This document shows, piece by piece, positions 1 through 5,849 of a DNA stretch of 6,757 bases. Origin of the DNA: an uncultured Duganella sp. Its GTDB lineage: Bacteria; Pseudomonadota; Gammaproteobacteria; Burkholderiales; Burkholderiaceae. The notes under the pieces are model-generated. The model was not told where the DNA came from. It did not search any database and saw only the letters and a list, made by a program, of their open reading frames with translations. The stretch's first letter is position 1. Each line of letters begins with the position of its first letter. Made by a program: the position numbers and the translations under genes. Location: contig CAMLRG010000256.1 of the NCBI GenBank assembly GCA_946482335.1, forward strand, positions 1 to 6,757. The letters run 5' to 3'.

Positions 1-246
1 GTCGGCGGCCAGTCCCTGGCGGAACTGGGCAAGGCGAGCTTTTTCCTGGATATCAAGATCAGCGACGAAACCAATACCGCCAACGAGAAGTCGGCCTATA
101 TCGCGGCCGTCTGGCGGGATATGCAGGCGCTGTTGGGGGAGCTGCACGAAGTGAGCTACATCCACGTCGACGACGCGCGCCCGGCAGCCTGGGGTTGGGG
201 CGGGCTGACGCAGCAGTACCGCTACGTTCAAAAGATGTTGGCGTAA
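1..246 (+). CDS. Tautomerase family protein (4-oxalocrotonate tautomerase-like), C-terminal part
   Basis: This open frame enters from the left edge and ends at TAA, giving the last 81 residues of a protein. The segment reads VGGQSLAELGK, then a strand rich in FLDIKISDETNT, then EKSAYIAAVWRDM, LLGELHEVSYIHVDD and finally WGWGGLTQQYRYV. This matches my recollection of the C-terminal part of tautomerase-superfamily proteins of about 130 residues, in which a conserved motif of the form (V/I)GG(K/Q)SL is followed by an LHE-SY-HV strand and a GGLTQ-RY tail. If so, about 50 residues are missing, including the N-terminal proline that acts as the catalytic base in this superfamily. Activity therefore cannot be judged from this window. 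Members are small cytoplasmic enzymes catalysing keto-enol tautomerisation or related reactions; the substrate here is unknown. The last 19 bases overlap the 3' end of the convergent LysR gene, so there is no room for a terminator between them. Family assignment is fairly sure, function is not. Confidence 0.72.
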   Translation, partial: VGGQSLAELGKASFFLDIKISDETNTANEKSAYIAAVWRDMQALLGELHEVSYIHVDDARPAAWGWGGLTQQYRYVQKMLA

Positions 247-1124
247 ATGCCGGCGGCGTAATCGACGAAGGCGCGCACCTTGGGCGACAGGTGGCGGCTC
301 TGGGGGTAGAGCGCGTACAGTTCGCGCGGCTTGGGGCGGTAGCCTGGCAGCACTTCGACCAGCGTGCCGCGCTCCAGCTCCTCGCGGACGATGAAGGCGG
401 CGGCGTTGGCGACGCCGACGCCTGCCACGGCCGCGGCGCGCAAGGCGATGTTGGTGTTGGCTTGCAGCGTGCCGCGCACGGCAACAGCGTGTTCGGTGCC
501 GTCCGGGCCAACCAGGATCCATTCGCTGGCGCGCGCTGCCGCCGTGTAGACCAGGCAGTTGTGCTGCGCCAGGTCGGCCGGGGTGGCGGGTGCGCCGTGC
601 TTGCGCAGGTAGTCGGGGCTGGCAACCAGCAGCACCTGGCTGGCGGCGAGGCGGCGCGCGACCAGCGTCGAATCGGGCAGGCTGCGCGCGAGGCGAAGGG
701 CGACGTCGAAGCCGTCTTCGATCAGGTCGACCATGCGGTCATTGCACACCAGGTCCACTTTCAGGCCGGGGTGGCGGGCCAGGAAGCCGGGCAGCCATTG
801 CGCGACTTCGATGGTGCCGAACGCCATCGGTGCATTGACGCGCAAGGTGCCGGTGGGCTCGGCCTGGTGGCGGCCGGCATTGCGGTCGGCATCGTCGAGC
901 AGGTCGAGTACTTCGCGGATCGATTCGTAGTAATCGCGGCCGGCATCGGTCAGGGCGAAGCGGCGCGTGGTGCGGTTCAGGAGCTGGGCGCCGAGGTGTT
1001 CTTCCAGCTGCCGCACCTGGCGCGATACGATGGTGTGGGAAATGCCGAGGGCGTCGGCGGCAGCCGTGAAGCTGCCCAGTTCAACCACGCGGCGAAGCGC
1101 GCGCAGCGCCGCGAGTTGGTCCAT
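228..1124 (-). CDS. LysR-family transcriptional regulator
   Basis: A complete 298-residue protein with the usual LysR-type length and architecture. Residues 1-60 form the N-terminal winged helix-turn-helix, with the signature LGSFTAAADALGISHTIVSRQVRQLE run followed by LGAQLLNRTTRR and LTDAGRDYY. A linker helix follows, and from about residue 90 comes the periplasmic-binding-like effector domain, starting GTLRVNAP and containing the FDVALRLARSLPDS segment typical of the CrgA/DsdC-like subgroup. It is a cytoplasmic DNA-binding regulator with an unknown effector. The ATG directly follows the fmt stop codon (TAA|ATG) and no strong Shine-Dalgarno sequence is visible, so translation is probably coupled to fmt. 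The 3' end overlaps the convergent tautomerase gene by 19 bases. LysR regulators are usually divergent from their targets; here the neighbour is convergent, so a regulatory link to the tautomerase is only a guess. Confidence 0.93.
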   Translation of the reverse strand: MDQLAALRALRRVVELGSFTAAADALGISHTIVSRQVRQLEEHLGAQLLNRTTRRFALTDAGRDYYESIREVLDLLDDADRNAGRHQAEPTGTLRVNAPMAFGTIEVAQWLPGFLARHPGLKVDLVCNDRMVDLIEDGFDVALRLARSLPDSTLVARRLAASQVLLVASPDYLRKHGAPATPADLAQHNCLVYTAAARASEWILVGPDGTEHAVAVRGTLQANTNIALRAAAVAGVGVANAAAFIVREELERGTLVEVLPGYRPKPRELYALYPQSRHLSPKVRAFVDYAAGIYANIF

Positions 1125-2081
1125 TTACTGGAAACGCTGCCCGTCGAGCGGGAAGCCTTTGATGAACTCCGCTGCGGGCAGGCGCTTGCCGCCCGGTTTC
1201 TGCAACTGCGTCAGGCGCAGCGCGCCTTCGCCGCAGGCGACCACGATGCCGTGGTGTGCATCGGCCGCAATCACCTCGCCGGGCGCGTTGCTGCTGCCGC
1301 CATCGAGCGCTTCGGCGCCCCACAGCTTGATGGTGGTGCCGTTCACGTCGCCGTGCGCGCCGGGGAAGGGATTGAAGGCGCGGATCTTGCGGCTGAGTTC
1401 GCGCGCCGGCTGGGTGAAGTCCAGCACCGCTTCTTCCTTCAGGATCTTGTTGGCGTAGGTGACACCTTGCTCGGGCTGGGGCACGGCTTCCATCACGCCT
1501 TGCTCCATCTTGCGCAGCACCTTGACCATCATTTGTGCGCCCATCGCGGCCAGCTTGTCGTGCAGCGTGGCGGTGGTGTCCTGCGGGGTGATCGGGGTGC
1601 GTTCGATCAGCAGCATGGGGCCGGTGTCCAGGCCTTCTTCCATCTGCATGATGGTGACGCCGGTTTCCGCGTCGCCCGCTTCGATCGCGCGGTGGATCGG
1701 GGCGGCGCCGCGCCAGCGCGGCAGCAGCGAGCCGTGGATGTTCAGGCAAGGCTTGATGTCGAGGGTGGAGCGCGGCAGGATCAGGCCGTAAGCCGCCACC
1801 ACCATCACGTCGTAATCTGTGGCCAGCAGGCGCTCGTGGGCGGCTTTCGCCTCCGCCGCGCGCTGCGGGTCTTTGGCATCCATGCGCAAGGACAGTGGCT
1901 GCAGTACTTCGATGCCGTGCTTGATGGCGTATTGCTTGACCGCCGACGGCTGCAACTGCATGCCGCGGCCGGCCGGGCGGTCCGGCTGGGTCAGCACCAG
2001 GGGAATCTCGAAACTTGCTTCATGCAATGCCTGGAGGGCAACGGCCGCAAACTCGGGCGTGCCCGCGAAGATCACTTTCAT
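1125..2081 (-). CDS. fmt: Methionyl-tRNA formyltransferase
   Basis: A 318-residue protein of normal family length. Fmt transfers a formyl group from 10-formyltetrahydrofolate to Met-tRNA(fMet) in the cytoplasm, which marks the initiator tRNA for translation. The N-terminal Rossmann-type catalytic domain starts [12 protein letters not shown] and has the [10 protein letters not shown] loop (residues 31-40). It carries the [16 protein letters not shown] signature with Asn114 and His116, followed by GLDTGPM with Asp152. These correspond to the Asn/His/Asp catalytic triad known in the E. coli enzyme. The C-terminal OB-fold tRNA-binding domain occupies roughly residues 210-315 (RAFNPFPGA, then IKLWGAEAL). 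The ATG is preceded by a good Shine-Dalgarno sequence (GAGGGG, 2087-2092). fmt lies 18 bases after def, so the two are almost certainly co-transcribed. Its stop codon abuts the lysR start. Confidence 0.98.
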   Translation of the reverse strand: MKVIFAGTPEFAAVALQALHEASFEIPLVLTQPDRPAGRGMQLQPSAVKQYAIKHGIEVLQPLSLRMDAKDPQRAAEAKAAHERLLATDYDVMVVAAYGLILPRSTLDIKPCLNIHGSLLPRWRGAAPIHRAIEAGDAETGVTIMQMEEGLDTGPMLLIERTPITPQDTTATLHDKLAAMGAQMMVKVLRKMEQGVMEAVPQPEQGVTYANKILKEEAVLDFTQPARELSRKIRAFNPFPGAHGDVNGTTIKLWGAEALDGGSSNAPGEVIAADAHHGIVVACGEGALRLTQLQKPGGKRLPAAEFIKGFPLDGQRFQ

Positions 2082-2086
2082 GTCTT

Positions 2087-2092
2087 CCCCTC
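2087..2092 (-). promoter_or_regulatory. Shine-Dalgarno sequence of fmt
   Basis: On the minus strand GAGGGG lies 5 bases before the ATG, within the 18-base def-fmt gap. It supports the fmt start choice and efficient translation of fmt from a def-fmt transcript. Confidence 0.7.
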
Positions 2093-2099
2093 GCTGGTA

Positions 2100-2639
2100 T
2101 CAATAACGGCGACCGGCGGCGCGCAACGCTTCTTCGCGCTGCATGCCACGTTCTTCTTTTTGCAGTTTGGTCTTGATACGATTGCGTTTCAAGGGGGACA
2201 GGTATTCGACGAATACTTTGCCCTTCAGGTGATCCATTTCATGCTGGATGCAGACGGCCAGCAAGCCGTCGGCTTCAACTTCGAAAGCTTCGCCCTTCAC
2301 ATTGTAGGCGCGCACTTTCACCGCCGACGGGCGCTCGACGCCGTCGTAGATGCCGGGCACCGACAGGCAGCCTTCGTCGTACACCTGCTTTTCTTCGCTC
2401 GACCACAGGATTTCCGGGTTGATGAAGGCAGTCAGGCCGGTTTTGTCTTCGGTAACGTCGATGACGATGACTTGCTCGTGCACGTCAACCTGGGTGGCGG
2501 CCAGGCCGATGCCGGGCGCGTCGTACATGGTTTCCGCCATGTCCTCCACCAGTTTGGCCAGGCGCTCGTCAAATACGGCGACGGGTTTGGCGACCTTGTG
2601 CAGGCGGGGATCGGGATAGCGGAGAATATTCAGTTTCAC
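2100..2639 (-). CDS. def: Peptide deformylase
   Basis: Removes the N-formyl group from nascent polypeptides at the ribosome, the step that undoes Fmt's modification. With the GTG start the protein has 179 residues, normal for a type I deformylase. All three metal-site motifs are intact: motif I GIGLAATQ (residues 43-50), motif II EGCLS (89-93, Cys91 a metal ligand) and motif III QHEMDH (132-137, His133 and His137 ligands, Glu134 catalytic). The C-terminal helix ([15 protein letters not shown]) is the usual one. I chose the GTG at 2637-2639 because it gives [13 protein letters not shown], where the family normally begins. An in-frame TTG at 2661-2663 would add eight residues. Neither start has a strong ribosome binding site, and no in-frame ATG is near. 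It is the first gene of the def-fmt-lysR unit, and its promoter should lie in the divergent region upstream. Confidence 0.96.
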   Translation of the reverse strand: MKLNILRYPDPRLHKVAKPVAVFDERLAKLVEDMAETMYDAPGIGLAATQVDVHEQVIVIDVTEDKTGLTAFINPEILWSSEEKQVYDEGCLSVPGIYDGVERPSAVKVRAYNVKGEAFEVEADGLLAVCIQHEMDHLKGKVFVEYLSPLKRNRIKTKLQKEERGMQREEALRAAGRRY

Positions 2640-2691
2640 GGTGAGATCTTGGTCAAACGACAATAATTGTGCGGCTAATGTGCTGGGAAGG

Positions 2692-2758
2692 GCCCATATT
2701 CCGTGCGCACGGTTGCTCCTGTGACACGAATTCCTTGCTTGATCAGGGTAATATGGGC
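2692..2758. repeat. 9-bp inverted repeat with 49-base spacer in the divergent promoter region
   Basis: GCCCATATT at 2692-2700 is the exact reverse complement of AATATGGGC at 2750-2758. The arms are AT-containing, unlike typical coding DNA here, and flank the 12-bp palindrome. They could be two copies of a protein site in opposite orientation, one per promoter direction, or chance. Confidence 0.4.
2701..2712. repeat. Perfect 12-bp palindrome, candidate operator
   Basis: CCGTGCGCACGG is its own reverse complement. It starts one base after the left arm of the 9-bp inverted repeat and lies about 60 bases upstream of the def start. Position and symmetry suit a dimeric regulator, but no known operator is recognised. 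Confidence 0.4.
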
Positions 2759-2763
2759 AGAAT
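2735..2763 (+). promoter_or_regulatory. Weak sigma70-like promoter candidate for the LysM-dprA genes
   Basis: TTGCTT (2735-2740, 3 of 6 to TTGACA) is followed 17 bases later by CAGAAT (2758-2763, 4 of 6 to TATAAT). Transcription would start near 2770, leaving a leader of about 55 bases before the LysM ATG. The spacing is right but the match is modest. TAATAT at 2749-2754 is an alternative -10 without a convincing -35. Confidence 0.3.
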
Positions 2764-2824
2764 TTGATTCAGTGAGGCAAGCCTTTTCGGCCTTCCGTCA
2801 TTGCCGCACCTAACGGATATATCA

Positions 2825-3922
2825 ATGAAAAATTTTAGCACATGCAGCCGCCGCCTGTTGGCCGCCGCCCTGTTTTGCGGTGTGACGGCCGTTTCGGCCC
2901 AGGCCAAGACCATCGTCTGCGAATTCAAGCCCAATGCGCCGGACAGCCATACCGTCGTCAAGGGCGATACCCTGTGGGGCATTGCCGGTACCTTCCTCGA
3001 CAAGCCATGGTGCTGGCCCCAGGTCTGGGGCATGAACAAGGAGGAAATCGCCAACCCGCACTGGATTTATCCGGGCCAGGTGGTATGGTTCGACCGTGAA
3101 GCCGGCCGCCTGCGCCTCGGCACCAAGGTGGGCGGCGCCGGTGCCGCGGGCGACATGCGCCTGTCGCCGCAACTGCGCATGGAAGGCTTGGGCAAGGATG
3201 CCGTCCAGTCCATCCCGGCCGGCGTGATCGAGCCGTTCCTGAGCCAGCCGCTGATCATCGAGGACGATGAGCTGAAAAATGCGCCGCGCATCATCGCCAC
3301 CCGTGGCGCCCGTGTCTTCATCGGCAAGGACGACAAGGCCTACGTGCGCGGCGACCTGAAAGGCGGTACTTCGTTCCAGGTATTCCGTCCGGGCAAGCCG
3401 CTGAAGGATCCGATCACCAAGCAGGTGGTGGCGCATGAAGCGTTCTACCTCGGCACGCTGAAATTGCAGGCGCTGGCGGAGCAGGGCAGCGATGTGCATA
3501 CCTTCATCGTCGGCAGTGCCAAGGAAGAAATGGGCAAGGGCGACTTGCTGATGGCAATGCCCCCGATGCCGATGCAAAATTACGTGCCGCATCCGCCGGA
3601 GACGGAAGTCGATGCACGGGTGCTGGCCATCTACGGCGGCGTCACGCACGCCGGCCAGAACCAGGTTGTGAGCATTAATCGCGGAAAGCTTGACGGACTC
3701 GATATCGGATCTGTGCTGCAGCTGTACCATCGGGGTGACACGGTGACCGATCCGGGCGGCGACAAAGGCTGGCACGGCATGGGTAAGCCGCAGGTCAAGC
3801 TGCCCGATGAACAGGTGGGCAGCTTGTTTATCTTCCGCGTGTTCAAGCATGTGTCGTACGGCTTGATCATGCAGGTGACTGAACCGATCGTCGTGGGGGA
3901 TGTCGCCAAGTCAGCGGAGTAA
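2825..3922 (+). CDS. Exported LysM peptidoglycan-binding protein
   Basis: A 365-residue protein. It begins with a classic Sec signal peptide: a basic start with SRR, the hydrophobic run LLAAALFCGVTAVS, then a probable cleavage after AQA at residue 27. A LysM domain follows at about residues 42-89 (HTVVKGDTLWGIAG, then WPQVWGMNK, then IYPGQVVWF), so the protein should sit in the periplasm bound to peptidoglycan. The remaining residues, about 90-365, match no enzyme motif I know. They look like a beta-rich domain (RVFIGKDDKAYVRGDL, YLGTLKLQALAE, later VVSINRGKLDGLDIGSVLQL and VGSLFIFRVF). The ATG at 2825 is preferred because it starts a clean signal peptide and follows a short GGA at 2815-2817; a TTG at 2801 would only add a non-signal extension. 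The gene ends 5 bases before dprA. LysM genes at this place are, to my knowledge, conserved in betaproteobacteria, but the role is unassigned. Confidence 0.93.
   Translation: MKNFSTCSRRLLAAALFCGVTAVSAQAKTIVCEFKPNAPDSHTVVKGDTLWGIAGTFLDKPWCWPQVWGMNKEEIANPHWIYPGQVVWFDREAGRLRLGTKVGGAGAAGDMRLSPQLRMEGLGKDAVQSIPAGVIEPFLSQPLIIEDDELKNAPRIIATRGARVFIGKDDKAYVRGDLKGGTSFQVFRPGKPLKDPITKQVVAHEAFYLGTLKLQALAEQGSDVHTFIVGSAKEEMGKGDLLMAMPPMPMQNYVPHPPETEVDARVLAIYGGVTHAGQNQVVSINRGKLDGLDIGSVLQLYHRGDTVTDPGGDKGWHGMGKPQVKLPDEQVGSLFIFRVFKHVSYGLIMQVTEPIVVGDVAKSAE
3916..3919 (+). promoter_or_regulatory. Shine-Dalgarno sequence of dprA inside the LysM gene end
   Basis: GGAG lies 8 bases before the dprA ATG at 3928, immediately before the LysM stop codon TAA at 3920-3922. 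It settles the dprA start and suggests that ribosomes finishing the LysM gene can reinitiate on dprA. Confidence 0.65.
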
Positions 3923-3927
3923 ATCCC

Positions 3928-5187
3928 ATGGCCGTGCAGGACACGGATGCCCCAACCCCCGCCCGCCAGGACTTCGAGTGCCTGGCCATGTGGCTGCGCC
4001 TGGCGAATACGCCGGGCGTCAGCCGCCTCACAGCGTACCAGCTGCTCCAGCAATACCAATCCCCGCCAGCCGTTTTCGCCGCCGCCGACATGCGCCTCGC
4101 GCTGCCGCCCGCGCGCAACGACGCCGCGCCGCCGCCGCCCGGCGCCTGCGGCGAGCCTGGCGCCACGGTTGCCGCCGGGGCGTCCGCCCGCAGCCGGCGG
4201 CAGGCGGCGCGCGAAGAGCCCGACCCCGACATGCCGCAGGACATGTCCTTGCGGCTTGCGCGCCTGCTTGGGGGGCGCTTGCCGGAGCGCATACGCGCGC
4301 TGACGCAGGCCACGCTTGCATGGGTTGAGCAGGATGGCAACCACCTGATCGTACTGGGCGACCCGGCCTATCCCCCCACCCTGCGGCACATCGCCGATCC
4401 GCCGCTGCTGTTGTACGCCAAGGGCGACCTGGGCCTGCTGCAGCGCGAGGGCGTGGCGGTAGTGGGCGCCCGCAAAGCCACGCTGCAGGGCATGTCCAAT
4501 GCGCGCCACTTCGCGCGCACCCTGAGCGAGGCCGGCATGGTGGTGGTGTCCGGCCTCGCGCTGGGCATCGACGCCGCCGCCCACGAGGGCGGGCTGGCCG
4601 GCGGCAGCGGCACGGTGGCGGTGATCGGCACCGGCATCGACCGCATCTACCCGCGCCGCAACGCCGCCCTGGCGCGCCGCATCGCCGAGGAGGGCTGCCT
4701 GGTCAGCGAATTCGCCCTCGGCACCCAGGCGCAGGCGCTGCATTTCCCGGTCCGCAACCGCATCATCGCCGGCATGAGCCGCGCCACGCTGGTGATCGAA
4801 GCGGCCGCGCGGTCGGGTTCCCTGATCACCGCGCACGCGGCGGCAACGGCAGGGCGGGAAGTGTTCGTGCTGCCCGGCTCCGTGCTGTCGCCGCAATCGG
4901 TCGGGTGCCACACCCTGATCCGCGAAGGGGCGCGGCTGGTCGCCACGCCGGAACATTTGCTGGAAGACCTCGGCCTGCCCATGCCCGGCGACGCTGCGGT
5001 GCAGGCCGACGAGGCGGCGGGCTGGCTGCTGGCGGCCATCGGCCACGACCCGGTCGGCGCCGATGAACTTGCAACAAGGTTGCAACTTCCGCCTGGTGAC
5101 ATGCAGGCAAGCTTGCTTGCCCTGGAGCTGGCCGGTGTGGTGGAAAGGCTGCCCGGCGGGGCATTCCAGCGCCTGAAAGGCCCCTGA
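3928..5187 (+). CDS. dprA: DNA-processing protein DprA (Smf)
   Basis: A 419-residue cytoplasmic protein that binds single-stranded DNA entering the cell and loads RecA on it during natural transformation. Residues 15-55 form a helical N-terminal domain (MWLRLANTPGVSRLTAYQLL). The Rossmann-like DprA core runs from about 135 to 350 with the family motifs VVGARKAT (178-185), SGLALGIDAAAHEGGL (208-223), GTGIDRIYPRRN (234-245), HFPVRNRIIAGMS (272-284) and ARSGSLITA (294-302). A C-terminal DprA winged helix occupies about 360-415 (GADELATRLQLPPGDMQASL). It is longer than the E. coli homologue (374 residues), mainly because of a Pro/Ala/Arg-rich stretch at about 56-105. A GGAG ribosome binding site overlaps the end of the LysM gene 5 bases upstream, so the two are probably one transcript. 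smg follows after 49 bases. Presence of dprA alone does not prove that the strain is transformable, since many non-competent bacteria keep it. Confidence 0.97.
   Translation: MAVQDTDAPTPARQDFECLAMWLRLANTPGVSRLTAYQLLQQYQSPPAVFAAADMRLALPPARNDAAPPPPGACGEPGATVAAGASARSRRQAAREEPDPDMPQDMSLRLARLLGGRLPERIRALTQATLAWVEQDGNHLIVLGDPAYPPTLRHIADPPLLLYAKGDLGLLQREGVAVVGARKATLQGMSNARHFARTLSEAGMVVVSGLALGIDAAAHEGGLAGGSGTVAVIGTGIDRIYPRRNAALARRIAEEGCLVSEFALGTQAQALHFPVRNRIIAGMSRATLVIEAAARSGSLITAHAAATAGREVFVLPGSVLSPQSVGCHTLIREGARLVATPEHLLEDLGLPMPGDAAVQADEAAGWLLAAIGHDPVGADELATRLQLPPGDMQASLLALELAGVVERLPGGAFQRLKGP
5069..5085. repeat. Perfect 7-bp hairpin inside dprA 3' part
   Basis: TTGCAAC (5069-5075) and GTTGCAA (5079-5085) are exact reverse complements around a 3-base loop. 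It encodes part of the winged-helix ELATRLQL segment. The arms are AT-richer than the surrounding gene. It may be chance within coding sequence. Confidence 0.45.
5106..5121. repeat. Second perfect 7-bp inverted repeat inside dprA 3' part
   Basis: GGCAAGC (5106-5112) and GCTTGCC (5115-5121) are exact reverse complements. As RNA it would fold as a 6-bp stem with a CTTG loop. It lies 20 bases after the previous hairpin and about 115 bases before the smg start. No run of T follows, so it is not a standard terminator. Confidence 0.45.
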
Positions 5188-5200
5188 ACTGCCGCGATGC

Positions 5201-5230
5201 TTGTGCCCGGCGCGAACTTGCTGCTAAAGT
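5201..5230 (+). promoter_or_regulatory. Weak sigma70-like promoter candidate for smg
   Basis: TTGTGC (5201-5206) and TAAAGT (5225-5230, 4 of 6 to TATAAT) are separated by 18 bases in the 49-base dprA-smg gap. Transcription would begin at or next to the smg ATG (5237), which would give an almost leaderless mRNA. Read-through from dprA is the simpler alternative. Confidence 0.25.
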
Positions 5231-5236
5231 AGCGCC

Positions 5237-5701
5237 ATGTTTGACATCCTGGTTTACCTGTACGAGACCTATTACCGCCCTGATGCCTGCCCTGAACCCG
5301 CGGCATTGGCCAAGAAACTCTCCGCAGTCGGTTTCGACGACGTAGAGATTTCCGAGGCGCTGGTCTGGCTGAACGATCTCGCCGCCATGGCTGGCGTCGA
5401 GCAGTCGCTGACGGCCGCTTCGACTGGCACGCGTTTCTACGTGCGCCAGGAGCTGGACGTATTGGGTACCCCGGCCGTCGGCTTCATCCAGTTCCTGGAG
5501 AGCGCCGGCCTGCTGTCCCCGCTGCAACGCGAAATCGTCATCGAACGCGCGCTGGCGCTGGACGAGGCACCGGTGTCGCTGGGCAAGCTGAAAATCATCG
5601 TGCTGATGCTGCTGTGGAGCCAGGGCAAGGAGCCGGACGCCCTGATGTTCGACGACTTGTTCGGCGCCGAAGAGGACCAGGCGCCCCGCCTGCTCCATTA
5701 A
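5237..5701 (+). CDS. smg: Smg family protein (DUF494)
   Basis: A 154-residue protein that I assign to the Smg/DUF494 family (E. coli Smg has 157 residues). The start [13 protein letters not shown], a helical middle with [13 protein letters not shown], the [15 protein letters not shown] segment (about residues 63-77) and a C-terminal hydrophobic helix ([14 protein letters not shown], about 115-128) fit the family, as does the place right after dprA, where smg is found in many proteobacteria. It has no signal peptide. The C-terminal hydrophobic run is short and contains a Trp and charged flanks, so I read it as a buried helix and not a membrane anchor. The molecular function of Smg is not established. 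The start codon is the only reasonable ATG; the ribosome binding site is poor (AAAG at 5226-5229). A hairpin lies just after its stop codon. Confidence 0.93.
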   Translation: MFDILVYLYETYYRPDACPEPAALAKKLSAVGFDDVEISEALVWLNDLAAMAGVEQSLTAASTGTRFYVRQELDVLGTPAVGFIQFLESAGLLSPLQREIVIERALALDEAPVSLGKLKIIVLMLLWSQGKEPDALMFDDLFGAEEDQAPRLLH

Positions 5702-5711
5702 GCGCACTCTT

Positions 5712-5739
5712 GCCAGGCGTTGCCCAACGCCGGCCGTTT
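5712..5739 (+). terminator. Possible intrinsic terminator after smg
   Basis: GCC-A-GGCGTT (5712-5721), a GCCC loop and AACGCCGGC (5726-5734) form a 9-bp GC-rich stem with one bulged A, beginning 10 bases after the smg stop codon. Only a short TTT (5737-5739) follows, so termination may be partial. It would end the LysM-dprA-smg transcript before topB. Confidence 0.45.
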
Positions 5740-5749
5740 CCGTAATAAT
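5720..5749 (+). promoter_or_regulatory. Sigma70-like promoter candidate upstream of topB
   Basis: TTGCCC (5720-5725, 4 of 6) and AATAAT (5744-5749, 5 of 6 to TATAAT) are 18 bases apart. Transcription would begin near 5756, giving a leader of about 95 bases. The -35 overlaps the hairpin that follows smg. A second -10-like TATTAT (5809-5814, 5 of 6) lies closer to the gene, but no good -35 fits it. Confidence 0.35.
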
Positions 5750-5811
5750 ATTTGCAGCATTGTGACTTCGATATGAAGCCGCAGGCCAGCTTTTACTTGC
5801 GAATGTTGTAT

Positions 5812-5829
5812 TATGCGCGCTGCCGCATA
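5812..5829. repeat. 6-bp inverted repeat in the topB leader
   Basis: TATGCG (5812-5817) and CGCATA (5824-5829) are exact reverse complements around a 6-base loop, 20 bases before the topB ATG. The left arm overlaps the -10-like TATTAT at 5809-5814. It may be an operator half-site pair or a leader hairpin. The length is short enough to be chance. Confidence 0.35.
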
Positions 5830-5849
5830 CACCGACGAGAACTATAAAT

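Larger units (their letters stand above)
2640..2824. promoter_or_regulatory. Divergent intergenic region between def and the LysM gene
   Basis: These 185 bases separate the leftward def-fmt-lysR unit from the rightward LysM-dprA genes, so promoters for both directions must lie here. The stretch is more AT-rich than the flanking genes and holds no convincing reading frame of its own. It contains a perfect 12-bp palindrome (2701-2712) and a 9-bp inverted repeat (2692-2700 and 2750-2758) around it. A weak rightward sigma70-like pair is listed separately. I could not find a convincing leftward -35/-10 pair for def. Confidence 0.6.

Noticed and set aside
195..2666. An 823-codon open frame on the plus strand, antisense to lysR, fmt and def
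   Set aside because: lysR, fmt and def happen to share the same reading frame, and in GC-rich DNA the matching antisense frame rarely meets a stop. The translation is an Ala/Gly/His/Gln-rich string with no domain, and the three minus-strand genes have intact family motifs.
2776..2805. GGCAA / TTGCC inverted repeat in the LysM leader as a riboswitch or leader hairpin
   Set aside because: The outer stem is 5 bp and the inner one is bulged. It matches no riboswitch class I know and is within chance expectation.
3631..5085. A 484-codon minus-strand frame opposite the LysM gene and dprA
   Set aside because: Composition is typical of an antisense shadow, it has no recognisable domain, and both plus-strand genes are clearly real.
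5158..5184. GGGGC / GCCCC inverted repeat at the dprA end as a terminator
   Set aside because: Only 5 base pairs with a 17-base loop, inside the coding sequence and not followed by a T run; smg follows closely.
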